From Thermodesulfobacteriota bacterium (GTDB lineage: Bacteria; Desulfobacterota; Desulfobacteria; Desulfobacterales; Desulfosudaceae): 64,000 nucleotides of DNA. Shown piece by piece: positions 8,930 to 16,779 of the stretch. Position numbers and translations under genes: made by a program. The DNA is taken from NCBI GenBank assembly GCA_040753795.1, contig JBFMDX010000009.1:1-64000 (forward strand), given 5' to 3'. The notes under the pieces are model-generated. The model searched no databases. It saw nothing but the letters and a program-made list of their open reading frames with translations, and was not told the origin of the DNA. Numbering within the stretch: position 1 is the stretch's first letter; the number at the start of each line of letters is the position of its first letter.

Positions 8930-9838
8930 TTACGCCTTTTTCGTTTCCGGCCGGCCCAGAAGACCGGACGGCCGGAAAATGAGCACCAGCACCAGGAAGA
9001 CAAAGGCGAAAACGTCCTCGTAGTCGCTGGAAACGGTTCCGGCGAAAACGCTTTCCGCGCAGCCCAGCACCAGGCCGCCCAGGACCGCGCCGGGGATGCT
9101 GCCAATGCCGCCCAGAACGGCCGCCACAAAGGCTTTGATGCCGGCCAGAAAGCCGATGTAGAAATTGATCTGGCCGATGTGCGAGGCGATCAGCACGCCG
9201 CCCACGGCCGCCGTGGCCGACCCCACGATAAAGGTGACGGAGATGACCTGGTTCACGTCCACCCCGACAAGGGCGGCCATGGTTTTGTCCTGGGCCGTGG
9301 CGCGCATGGCCTTGCCCACGCGGGTGAAGCGGATCAGGAAGGTGAGCAGCACCATGATGACCGCCGTCGTCGCCAGGATCACCATTTCCGTGGAGCCGAT
9401 GATGTGGGCGTAGGGTTCCCAGAAGGCGAAATCCGGGATGAGGCTGGGGAAGGGGAGGTAGTCGGACGTCTGGGCCAGCAGGACGTAGTTCTGAAGGAAA
9501 AGCGACATGCCGATGGCGCTGATCAGGGCCGAGAGCCGCGGGGCCCGGCGCAGGGGCTTGTAGGCGATTTTTTCGACGGTAAAGCCGTAGGCGCAGGCAT
9601 AGACCACGGCCAGGGAGACGGCCAGCAGGATGACGGCCGCCTCATTGACGCCCATCATGTTCAGCACGCTGGCGGCAATCAGGGCGGTGAAGGCGCCGAT
9701 CATGTAGATCTCGCCATGGGCGAAGTTAATCAGTTCGATGATGCCGTAGACCATGGTGTAGCCCAGGGCGATGAGGGCGTATATGCTTCCCCGGGTCAGC
9801 CCGCCCAGAAAGAGCTCCAGGAAGTACGGGGCGTCCAT
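8930..9838 (-). CDS. livH: Branched-chain amino acid ABC transporter permease LivH
   Basis: Inner-membrane permease subunit of the LIV importer, 302 residues with about eight hydrophobic segments. The N-terminal GLTRGSIYALIALGYTMVYG and LINFAHGEIYMIGAF segments and the cytoplasmic loop FTRVGKAMRATAQDKTMAALVGVD are diagnostic of LivH. The gene begins two bases past the stop of the substrate-binding protein gene and is followed by livM after six bases, so it sits firmly inside the operon. Confidence 0.93.
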   Translation of the reverse strand: MDAPYFLELFLGGLTRGSIYALIALGYTMVYGIIELINFAHGEIYMIGAFTALIAASVLNMMGVNEAAVILLAVSLAVVYACAYGFTVEKIAYKPLRRAPRLSALISAIGMSLFLQNYVLLAQTSDYLPFPSLIPDFAFWEPYAHIIGSTEMVILATTAVIMVLLTFLIRFTRVGKAMRATAQDKTMAALVGVDVNQVISVTFIVGSATAAVGGVLIASHIGQINFYIGFLAGIKAFVAAVLGGIGSIPGAVLGGLVLGCAESVFAGTVSSDYEDVFAFVFLVLVLIFRPSGLLGRPETKKA

Positions 9839-9840
9839 GT

Positions 9841-10971
9841 TTACGGCTGCTCTTTGAAAGCGCCCTGCTCCACCCGGTAAACCGTGAACCCGATGCCGGT
9901 GGCGTCGCCGTTTTGGTCAAAGCCGATCCGACCCAGGGGGGTTTCCACGGTTTCGGCTTTGAGCGCGTTCGTCACGGCGGCGTAATCCGTGGAGCCGGCT
10001 TTCTCTATGGCGTTGAGCAGGGCCAGGGTGGCGGCGTAGGCGTTGTCAAAGAAGGCGCCGGGGTCCGACTTGTAGGCTTCCCGGTGTGCTTTCCAGGCGG
10101 CAATCGTCATGGGGTTCTGCGACACGTCCCGGGGTCCGGTGGCGTAAACCCCTTCGGCCGCCCCGCCTGCCACCTTGATGAAGGTGTTGTCCTTGACGCC
10201 GTCGGCGCCCATGAAGGGCGTCTCCATCCGTTTCTTGCGCATCAGGGTGACGATCTTGGAGGCCTCGGGATGGTACCCGCCCCAGACCACCAGATCCGGC
10301 TTGTTGAGTTTGACCTTCTGGACGATGGCCGTGTAGTCCACCGCTCCGGGCGTGACGCCCTCAAAAAGCGCCACCTCAACGCCGGCCTTTTCAAAGTGCT
10401 TCCGGGCCAGTTCCGCCAGGTCCTTGCCGTAGTCGCCCTTATCGTGAAGAATGACGACTTTCTTCGCCTTGAGGGTCTCGACGGCAAATCTGGCCTGAAG
10501 CCGGGCCTGGGTGTCGTCGTTGGCGATGGTCCGGTAGAAGTTGGGGTAATCGCCGCTCAAGGTCAGATCGGCCTTGGTGGCCGACGGGGACACGCAGATG
10601 ATGTTGGCGCCCTTGTAGATGCTCATAGCCGCCTTGGTGGCGCCGCTGCAGATGTGGCCGATGACGGCGCACACCCCCTGGGAAACCAGCTTGGTGGCGG
10701 TGTTGGTGGCCAGCTCGGGTTTGCAGGCGTCATCTTCGGTCAGCAGCACCACCGGCTTGCCCAGCACGCCCCCCCTGGCGTTGATCTCCCTGACGACCAG
10801 TTCGGCGGCCTTGACCGTGGGCAGGCCGTAGGAGGCCAGGTCGCCGCTGTGGGCCCCGGCCACACCGATTTTGATGACATCTTCCGCCAAGGCGGCGGTT
10901 GCCGCGAAAAAAAGGACAATCATCACAGACGTCAACAGGATCAGCCGCTTTCCCGGACCGTTCTTTTCCAT
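9841..10971 (-). CDS. livK: LIV-type periplasmic amino acid-binding protein LivK
   Basis: Periplasmic substrate-binding protein of the importer, about 376 residues. Start 10971 is chosen because AGAGGA precedes it and it gives a normal signal peptide (MEKNGPGKRLILL, hydrophobic core, cleavage near ALA-EDV). The mature protein starts with IKIGVAGAHSGDLASYG, typical of the Leu/Ile/Val-binding family, and includes the VCAVIGHICSGATKAA and SPSATKADLT segments that line the ligand pocket. It is the first gene of the liv operon and lies 165 bases downstream of the KaiC-like/XRE/cupin regulator gene, in the same direction. Ligand identity is not shown by the sequence. Confidence 0.92.
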   Translation of the reverse strand: MEKNGPGKRLILLTSVMIVLFFAATAALAEDVIKIGVAGAHSGDLASYGLPTVKAAELVVREINARGGVLGKPVVLLTEDDACKPELATNTATKLVSQGVCAVIGHICSGATKAAMSIYKGANIICVSPSATKADLTLSGDYPNFYRTIANDDTQARLQARFAVETLKAKKVVILHDKGDYGKDLAELARKHFEKAGVEVALFEGVTPGAVDYTAIVQKVKLNKPDLVVWGGYHPEASKIVTLMRKKRMETPFMGADGVKDNTFIKVAGGAAEGVYATGPRDVSQNPMTIAAWKAHREAYKSDPGAFFDNAYAATLALLNAIEKAGSTDYAAVTNALKAETVETPLGRIGFDQNGDATGIGFTVYRVEQGAFKEQP

Positions 10972-11005
10972 GTTTCCTCTTTTATAATAAGGTTGTGTTT
11001 TTTGT

Positions 11006-11034
11006 ATATTTACAGCTTGCACAGGCTGTTTCAA
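11006..11034 (-). promoter_or_regulatory. Possible promoter of the liv operon
   Basis: On the minus strand TTGAAA (11034-11029) is followed after 17 bases by AAATAT (11011-11006). The spacer contains an inverted repeat, ACAGC (11012-11016) with GCTGT (11025-11029), that could be a regulator site. The -10 match is weak, so this is tentative. A separate liv promoter is plausible because the gap to the upstream regulator gene is 165 bases. Confidence 0.25.
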
Positions 11035-11136
11035 GAAAATTCTGCATCAGACAGGAGAGAGAAAAAATCCAAAACGGCCATATCCGGGGGCCACGCCCTG
11101 AAATGTCGAAAACAATGCAACCAAAGCCGGCGGAAA

Positions 11137-12441
11137 CTACTTCTGAATAATCCATAGCAGACGGGCCGGTTTCCGCCCCCTGTTCTCCCACTGGGAGGGA
11201 ATTTCCGAGGTCAGCAGAATAAAATCGCCGGCATCGATCTCCTGCCGCTCGTTTTCAATGGTCAAGGCCAGTCGGCCGGACAGCAGGCACCCGGCTTCGT
11301 CCTTCTTGTGAACCAGAAAATGGCCCGTCAGCATGGCTCCGGGAGAAAATTCAATCAAATAGGGGATCATGGGCGTTTCCATCCCGCTGGGCAGTAATTG
11401 TTTTACGGTGATATCCTGCCGGTTCATCCCCGGCAGCATAACGGGGATGGCATCGTCCGGCGAAAACACCGCCGCCGGCTTGCTGCCCCCGGCCTGATCA
11501 AAAAAATAACTGATATTCACCGAAAAAATCCCCGCCAGCCGCATCAGCATGGGAATGGACGGAAAAATCAGGCTGTTTTCAATCTGGGAAATATTGCTGG
11601 ATGTCACACCGACCTGCCGGGCCAGGTCGTTCTGGGATATGCCTCTCTGGTTGCGCAGGTCCCTGATCCGCCGGCCCACGTCAATCGGTCCTGCTCCCGA
11701 CCGCCCGGCGTCAAAGGTCACCACCATACCCTTGGTCCAGTAAGCAACGGGATTGTTCAATATTGTGGTATCCCGGCCTTCGGCCTTTTCCACGGACAAA
11801 TAGGTTTTCCCCCGCCGGATGGACAGATCAACGGCCACCTGGGTAACTTTGTTGAAATGAGCCTTCAGCCGGTCGGTGTGCGCCTTTTTTTCCACGACCC
11901 AGTAAGCGACCGTATTCAACTCATACAGCCGGGGACAGGCGCTGGCATAAAATTTTAATATCTGTTCCTCACCGCCCCACAGGGACTGCATCCCGGTCAG
12001 ACTTTCGAACACGAACCGGACATCGCCGGGCAGTTTCCGGTGTATTCCGTAAAACGCCTCCGAAAGGCGTTCCATGTTCCGGGGCTCTTCGACGCAGACA
12101 AGCCGGCATTTTCGTTCGGCCTTTTTCCGCTTGTAAAAATCCAGAAAGACGTCGGATGATTCGCCCAGGCCGTGGGTAAAACAGTCAAGGATGATCACGT
12201 AAGGGCTGTCCGCCATTTTGCCGAGCCGCTCCAGCAGATTCTTCGGGCTGCGATCGACACTGACGTAGATGATGTATTTACCGCCTTCAGCCGAGGCCTG
12301 AATGAGGTTGAGGCTGAAGACAGACGCCAGCAGGCCCTCCTCGTCATACCAGACGACATTGTCACCGATAAAAACGCCCCTGCCCAGAAGCCGGTCAAGG
12401 TCAGGAACGCCCGTTGTAACCGCTGTTTTATGCATGCCCAT
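11137..12441 (-). CDS. KaiC-like / XRE helix-turn-helix / cupin regulator
   Basis: A 434-residue three-part protein. Residues about 5-245 resemble the RecA/KaiC/RAD55 fold (opening TTGVPDLDRLLGRGV, later YIIYVSVDRSPKNLLERL and VIILDCFTHG), but the P-loop position reads WYDEEGLLA rather than GxxGxGKT, so ATP binding is doubtful. Residues about 256-310 are an XRE helix-turn-helix (RIRDLRNQRGISQNDLARQ, then VTSSNISQIENS). Residues about 340-430 form a small cupin like those of sugar- or amino-acid-responsive XRE-cupin repressors. The start at 12441 has the ribosome site GAGGGG; an ATG at 12504 is upstream without one. It is divergent from a glutamate-synthase-like gene and precedes the liv operon, so control of amino acid uptake and nitrogen metabolism is a reasonable inference. 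Confidence 0.8.
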   Translation of the reverse strand: MGMHKTAVTTGVPDLDRLLGRGVFIGDNVVWYDEEGLLASVFSLNLIQASAEGGKYIIYVSVDRSPKNLLERLGKMADSPYVIILDCFTHGLGESSDVFLDFYKRKKAERKCRLVCVEEPRNMERLSEAFYGIHRKLPGDVRFVFESLTGMQSLWGGEEQILKFYASACPRLYELNTVAYWVVEKKAHTDRLKAHFNKVTQVAVDLSIRRGKTYLSVEKAEGRDTTILNNPVAYWTKGMVVTFDAGRSGAGPIDVGRRIRDLRNQRGISQNDLARQVGVTSSNISQIENSLIFPSIPMLMRLAGIFSVNISYFFDQAGGSKPAAVFSPDDAIPVMLPGMNRQDITVKQLLPSGMETPMIPYLIEFSPGAMLTGHFLVHKKDEAGCLLSGRLALTIENERQEIDAGDFILLTSEIPSQWENRGRKPARLLWIIQK

Positions 12442-12536
12442 AGTCCCCTCTCCTGTTTTTCCCGCCGATATCTGATTTTTAAAACAATAAACGACAACCT
12501 TCATGCGGAATCAAGAGCAATTCCGGATTTTTTTGC

Positions 12537-12594
12537 TTGACACAAGTTTTAGTATATCTTAACTTTATCAAGTTTTGTAAAACACACTTAACTT
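12537..12594 (+). promoter_or_regulatory. Promoter with repeated CAAGTT/AACTT boxes
   Basis: TTGACA (12537-12542), 17-base spacer, TAACTT (12560-12565) is a good vegetative-type promoter reading toward the glutamate-synthase-like gene. CAAGTTTT occurs at 12543-12550 and again at 12569-12576, and the inverse AACTT/TAACTTG occurs at 12561-12565 and 12589-12595. These boxes, inside and just downstream of the promoter and next to the divergent XRE-cupin gene, are candidate operators for that regulator. Confidence 0.5.
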
Positions 12595-12684
12595 GCCGCA
12601 CGACGATGTGCGGCGGGACAGAAAAGACAAAGACGTCTGTTTCCCGGCAAAGGTAACCCTGCCGGGAGTCAGACGTTTTTTTTT
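12595..12684 (+). terminator. Two leader hairpins, the second resembling an intrinsic terminator or attenuator
   Basis: Hairpin 1 is perfect: GCCGCAC (12595-12601) with GTGCGGC (12608-12614). Hairpin 2 is larger: outer arms ACGTCTG (12633-12639) and CAGACGT (12670-12676), inner arms CCCGGC (12643-12648) and GCCGGG (12661-12666), followed by a run of T residues to 12684. Both lie downstream of the promoter at 12537 and before the ribosome site AAGGAGAGA at 12707-12715, so transcription of the gene must read through a terminator-like structure. This is the layout of an attenuator or riboswitch expression platform; I recognise no known aptamer in it. Confidence 0.6.
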
Positions 12685-12720
12685 GCGCCAACAACAATAC
12701 ATAATGAAGGAGAGAAAGAA

Positions 12721-14385
12721 ATGGAGCAGATGAGATTCGCAAAAAGCAATGACGTGCTGGGCACCGCCAACCGGGGAAATCCCGCCGAATCCGGTTTATG
12801 CACTCTGTGCCGGGCGGATTGCCAGGGAAAATGTGAAACCTGGCTGTCCAGCCTGATCGGCCGGAAAATAATCTATCCCAGAGATTTCGGCATGGTCACC
12901 GCCGGCGCCAACAACACCACCCATGTGGGCGTTTCCTACAACTCTCTCCGGATTCAGGGATATGCCTACGGCGCTCAGGGCCTTTCCAAGGGGCTGAGCA
13001 ACGACCCGGACGACTGCATCTTTCCCAACGTCAGCCTGGAAACCCAGTTCGGTAAAACCGTCAAAACCAAGGTCCGTGTGCCCCTGATGACCGGTGCCCT
13101 CGGCTCCACATTTGTCGCCGAGCGGTACTGGAATTCTTTTGCCATCGGCGGCGCCCTGTGCGGTATCCCCATCGTCATCGGCGAAAACGTGGTCGGCGTT
13201 GACCGTAAATCCCAGATCGGTACCGGTAAGTCCAAAAAAGGAAAGATCAAGGGCGCGCCGGAACTGGAACGCCGCATCGACGGCTATCTGCGCTATGCCG
13301 ACAAGGGCTACGGCGCCATCATCGTTCAGATGAACGTGGAAGACACCCGCAACGGCGTGGCCGAGTTCGTGGCCGAAAAGTACGGCAACAAGTGCATTCT
13401 CGAGCTCAAATGGGGCCAGGGCGCCAAGGACATCGGCGGTGAAATTCAGGTCACCACCCTGGACTATGCCCTGTTCCTGAAAAACCGCGGCTATGTGGTC
13501 GATCCGGATCCGACCAAGCCGGAAGTTCAGAAGGCGTTCAAGGAAGGCGCCATCCGGTCCTTCGCCCGTCACAGCCGCCTGGGCGGAACCAACCTGGACA
13601 CCGTCGATCAGGTCCGGGAAGACTTCATGAGCAGCGTGGAATACCTGCGATCCCTCGGCTTCAACCGCATCTCCCTGAAAACCGGTTCCTACGGCATGAC
13701 CGAACTGGCCATGGCCATCAAGTTCGCCACCGACGCCGGTCTTGACCTGCTGACCATCGACGGTTCCGGCGGCGGCACCGGCATGAGCCCCTGGAACATG
13801 ATGCAGAGCTGGGGCGTTCCCTCCATCAACCTCCACTCCAAAGCGTACGAATACACCGCCATGCTGGCCGCCAAGGGCGCCGACGTCGTCGATCTTTCCT
13901 TTGCCGGCGGCTTTGCCCTGGAAGACCATATCTTCAAGGCCCTGGCCCTGGGCGCGCCTTACGCCAAATTGATCTGCATGGGCCGGGCCGTCATGATTCC
14001 GGGATTCCTCGGCTGCAACATCGAAGGCGCCCTGCATCCGGAGCGCCGGAAAGCCCTCTGGGGCAACTGGGACGCCCTGCCGAAAACGGTCTCCAGCATC
14101 GGCAGCAAGCCCGAGGAAATTTTTGCCGCCTACTTTGACGTGGAAAAGAAACTGGGCAAAAAGGAAATGGCCAACATCCCCTATGGCGCCATCGCCTTCT
14201 GCACCCTGGTCGACAAACTTTCCTGCGGCCTGCAGCAACTCATGGCCGGCGCCAGAAAGTTCTCGCTGAAGCAGATCGCCCGTACCGATCTGTTCGCCGC
14301 CAACCGGGAAACCGCCCGGGAAACCGGCATCACCCATGTGGCCGACGCCAATGACGAACTGGCCAAGAAGATCATCAATTCGTAG
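12721..14385 (+). CDS. FMN-binding glutamate synthase-related protein
   Basis: A 554-residue protein related to the FMN/synthase domain of glutamate synthase (archaeal-type, stand-alone). The TIM-barrel core is clear from the segments around GGEIQVTTLDYALFLKNRGY, RISLKTGSYGMTELAMAI, LDLLTIDGSGGGTGMSPW and ADVVDLSFAGG. The N-terminus carries a four-cysteine cluster, C27-x2-C30-x3-C34-x3-C38, that could bind an Fe-S centre or zinc. The usual C-terminal cysteine motif for the [3Fe-4S] cluster of glutamate synthase is not visible near LGCNIEGALHPERR, so glutamate synthase activity is uncertain. It is divergent from the XRE-cupin regulator and has its own terminator. The role is probably in amino acid or nitrogen metabolism, but the reaction is unproved. 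Confidence 0.85.
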   Translation: MEQMRFAKSNDVLGTANRGNPAESGLCTLCRADCQGKCETWLSSLIGRKIIYPRDFGMVTAGANNTTHVGVSYNSLRIQGYAYGAQGLSKGLSNDPDDCIFPNVSLETQFGKTVKTKVRVPLMTGALGSTFVAERYWNSFAIGGALCGIPIVIGENVVGVDRKSQIGTGKSKKGKIKGAPELERRIDGYLRYADKGYGAIIVQMNVEDTRNGVAEFVAEKYGNKCILELKWGQGAKDIGGEIQVTTLDYALFLKNRGYVVDPDPTKPEVQKAFKEGAIRSFARHSRLGGTNLDTVDQVREDFMSSVEYLRSLGFNRISLKTGSYGMTELAMAIKFATDAGLDLLTIDGSGGGTGMSPWNMMQSWGVPSINLHSKAYEYTAMLAAKGADVVDLSFAGGFALEDHIFKALALGAPYAKLICMGRAVMIPGFLGCNIEGALHPERRKALWGNWDALPKTVSSIGSKPEEIFAAYFDVEKKLGKKEMANIPYGAIAFCTLVDKLSCGLQQLMAGARKFSLKQIARTDLFAANRETARETGITHVADANDELAKKIINS

Positions 14386-14413
14386 CTGACGGGGTCAAAG
14401 GATCCCGGTGATC

Positions 14414-14457
14414 GAGGGCTCAAGGGGCCAAACATCCCCTTGAGCCCTCTTTTTTTC
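14414..14457 (+). terminator. Intrinsic terminator of the glutamate synthase-related gene
   Basis: A perfect 14-base stem, GAGGGCTCAAGGGG (14414-14427) with its complement at 14436-14449, and an 8-base loop are followed by a T-rich tract. It lies 28 bases past the stop codon and cleanly ends this transcript before the next promoter. Confidence 0.92.
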
Positions 14458-14527
14458 TGAAACCAGCACCGAACACCGCTTGTAAACTATAGAAGCGCCC
14501 TTAAATTCATGCTGGTTATATGAAAAA

Positions 14528-14579
14528 TTGACTTGTAATACAGGAAATGTTATAAAATGAAATTATACCGATTTCCTGT
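14528..14579 (+). promoter_or_regulatory. Promoter and inverted repeat upstream of the PKD-repeat gene pair
   Basis: TTGACT (14528-14533), 17 bases, TATAAA (14551-14556) is a near-consensus vegetative promoter. ACAGGAAAT (14540-14548) and its exact complement ATTTCCTGT (14571-14579) flank the -10 box and would suit a repressor or a 5' hairpin. A looser pair, AACCAGCA (14461-14468) and TGCTGGTT (14510-14517), lies just upstream. The transcript would serve the two tandem paralogues at 14649 and 15712. Confidence 0.6.
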
Positions 14580-14648
14580 TGCAGCCTCACCCGTTTGTCC
14601 GAATGAAGACAACAGCGGTTCGAAACAAAAAGTATTGAGGAGGATAAA

Positions 14649-15674
14649 ATGCTTCAAAAACGTTTTTTACGCCGCGGCCATGAAAAATTGTTCTGCTGGG
14701 TTTTGCTGATTCTGTCCGGCTTTTTTCTGATGATGCCTGGATCCGTTGATGCGGCATGAGGTTTTCCAACGCTGACCGTGAATGTCAGCCCGGCAGACGG
14801 CGGAACAGTTACCTCTCCTCAATTTGAAACACCGATAGCGGATTACCCGGCGAGTTTTACCTGCAGCGATACATATGACCTGACCGCCGTACCCAATGCG
14901 AATGAAGGGTATGAATTTGTCGACTGGGTCGTTAACGCGACAACACAAGCCGAAAACCCCTTAACGGTGGACGTTTCCGAAGAAGCGAAAGCCGTTACCG
15001 CTTTCTTCCGCATAGCGGGCGCCCCCAACACCGCCCCCACGGCGGACGCGGGTGATGATCAGGCCGTTGACGAAAACGCCTTTGTCATATTAAACGGCTC
15101 CGGTTCGTTTGATCCGAATAACGACATCCGGAAATATCAATGGCAGCAGACATCCGGGACCGCGGTTACCCTGTCCAACCCGGCCGCCATCAACCCGACG
15201 TTCTCCGCTCCGGCGGTTTCGGCTGCCGAAAGCCCGATCATACTGATCTTTCAACTGACCGTTGAAGACGTGCCCGGTGAAACCGGCACCGACACCGTCG
15301 CCATTACCGTTGCAGACTCCGGCAATGACCCGCCGGTCGCGAACGCGGGCCTCGACCAGACGGTTGAGGAAGGCGATCTGGTAACACTGGATGGTACCGG
15401 CACCGCTGACCCCAATGGAAGTAACGATATCAAGAGCTACACCTGGGAACAATTGGAAGGCAAGGAAGTCATCCTGTCCAACAATTTACTGGTTAACCCT
15501 ACCTTTACCGCTCCGGATGTGGAAGTGGTCGAAGATCCGTTATATCTGGTGTTCAAGCTGATCGTTGAGGATTTCGCGGGGTTGGAATCCGAGGACACCG
15601 TAACCATTAAAGTCAAGCGCGGCCCCATCGGGGGATCCAGCGCCGGATGTTTTATTACCGAAGCCGGCCGGTAA
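14649..15674 (+). CDS. Secreted InlB-type/PKD repeat protein with in-frame TGA after the signal peptide (possible pseudogene)
   Basis: The ATG at 14649 has a strong ribosome site (GAGGAGGA) and encodes a 36-residue signal peptide ending SVDAA. The next codon, at 14757-14759, is TGA, after which the same frame continues for 305 codons. The continuation matches the paralogue at 15712 domain for domain: a divergent InlB B-repeat-like domain (LTVNVSPADGGTVTSP), two PKD/Ig-like repeats beginning TADAGDDQAV and VANAGLDQTV, and a Cys-containing tail GGSSAGCFITEAGR. A GTG at 14778 could start a leaderless protein but has no ribosome site. Options are a recent nonsense mutation, TGA readthrough (selenocysteine or otherwise), or a sequencing error. 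The paralogue has Thr at the aligned position, not Cys, which argues against selenocysteine. Confidence 0.65.
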
Positions 15675-15711
15675 CCGTTTCATACCGGTATATTAACAGA
15701 GGAGGGGAGGT

Positions 15712-16731
15712 ATGGTTCATCATCATTTTCTGTACGGCCGCCTTGAAAAAGTTTCCGGTTGTGTCCTTCTTTTTCTGTTCTGCCTGTCGGTTATGCTGAC
15801 CGGTCCCGCGGCCGCGACCTGTTATGATAGACTGACCGTAAAGGTCGACCCGGCAGGAAGCGGTAATATCACTTCTCCTCAGTTTTCAACCAACCCGAGC
15901 GTTTATCCGTCGGTTTATGTGCTGCAAATCAGCTACACGCTTACGGCCGTGCCCAATCCCGGATATGAGTTTGTCAACTGGACCGTAAATTATACGACGG
16001 TAACCGGCAACCCGATAACCGTATCCGTGGCTGACGGGCAGAAGACAGTCCGGGCCAATTTTAAAATAGCGGAACCGAACATCCCGCCCGCGGCAGATGC
16101 CGGCGAAGACCAGTCCGTTATGGAAGATGCGCGGGTTTTTCTGGATGGTTCCGGATCGTTGGATCCGGATGACGGTATCATCGGCTACCACTGGCAGCAG
16201 ACCGATGGCCCCGTGGTCATCCTGTCGTCCCCAACCGTGGCCGCGCCTTTTTTTACCGCCCCGCAAATCCAGTCCGGGCAGCAAGCGCTTTTGTTCCAGC
16301 TCACCGTAACGGACACTGACGGAGCAACCGACACCGACACCGTTTCCATAACTGTTCAGGATACCGACGAGGATAATATTAACGATCCGCCTTCGGCCGA
16401 TGCCGGCGACGGTCAAACGGTCCACGAAAGAAGCCTGGTGACGCTGGACGGCTCCGGCTCCTTTGATCCGGATGACGGCATTCGGAGCTACAGCTGGCGG
16501 CAGACGGAAGGCCCTGTTGTAACCCTGTCCGACCCGTCCGCGGCCGGCCCGACGTTTACCGCACCCGGGATAAACGCTGATACCCTGACCATGGAATTCA
16601 CCTTGACCGTGGAGGATTTTTCCGGCGCAGTGGCGATGGATTCTGTTTATATTGTCGTCCAGAAAGGATCCGGTAGCGGTAGCGGGGGCGGGGGCGGGGG
16701 CGGATGCTTCATCTCCGGCACCGTGCGCTGA
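15712..16731 (+). CDS. Secreted InlB-type/PKD repeat protein with CFI C-terminal motif
   Basis: A 339-residue secreted protein. The signal peptide (about 1-34, ending GPAAA) is followed by a divergent InlB B-repeat-like domain (about 40-120), two PKD/Ig-like repeats (starting AADAGEDQSV and SADAGDGQTV, each with DGSGSxDPDDGI), a Gly/Ser linker and the tail GGGCFISGTVR. The GGGCFI sequence is the start of the CFI-type C-terminal signal common in deltaproteobacterial surface proteins, but it stops eight residues from the end instead of continuing as CFIATAAYGS. The ribosome site GGAGGGGAGG is strong. It is a tandem paralogue of the preceding gene, 37 bases downstream, and probably co-transcribed. 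It is likely a surface or extracellular adhesive protein. Confidence 0.85.
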   Translation: MVHHHFLYGRLEKVSGCVLLFLFCLSVMLTGPAAATCYDRLTVKVDPAGSGNITSPQFSTNPSVYPSVYVLQISYTLTAVPNPGYEFVNWTVNYTTVTGNPITVSVADGQKTVRANFKIAEPNIPPAADAGEDQSVMEDARVFLDGSGSLDPDDGIIGYHWQQTDGPVVILSSPTVAAPFFTAPQIQSGQQALLFQLTVTDTDGATDTDTVSITVQDTDEDNINDPPSADAGDGQTVHERSLVTLDGSGSFDPDDGIRSYSWRQTEGPVVTLSDPSAAGPTFTAPGINADTLTMEFTLTVEDFSGAVAMDSVYIVVQKGSGSGSGGGGGGGCFISGTVR

Positions 16732-16779
16732 ACTTCCGGACTCCCCGTTTTTGAGTCTGATAAGAAGGGTTCCGCCTCT

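Noticed and set aside
9913-11157. A 414-codon plus-strand open frame over livK
   Set aside because: The frame is opposite a typical LIV-binding protein gene and is Gly/Val/His-rich with no recognisable domain.
12595-12684. Known riboswitch (cyclic di-GMP, cobalamin, glycine and others) in the leader
   Set aside because: The hairpins fit an attenuator, but none of the conserved aptamer boxes I know could be placed. A covariance-model scan would decide.
12796-14337. A 513-codon open frame antisense to the glutamate-synthase-related gene
   Set aside because: It is a shadow of a real, well-conserved gene on the plus strand. Its composition (Gly/Ala/His/Asp-rich with no domain) is typical of antisense frames in GC-rich DNA.
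14757-14759. Selenocysteine codon
   Set aside because: The paralogue has Thr, not Cys, at the aligned position, and the site is directly after a signal peptide. I saw no convincing SECIS-like hairpin. It remains possible but is the weaker explanation.
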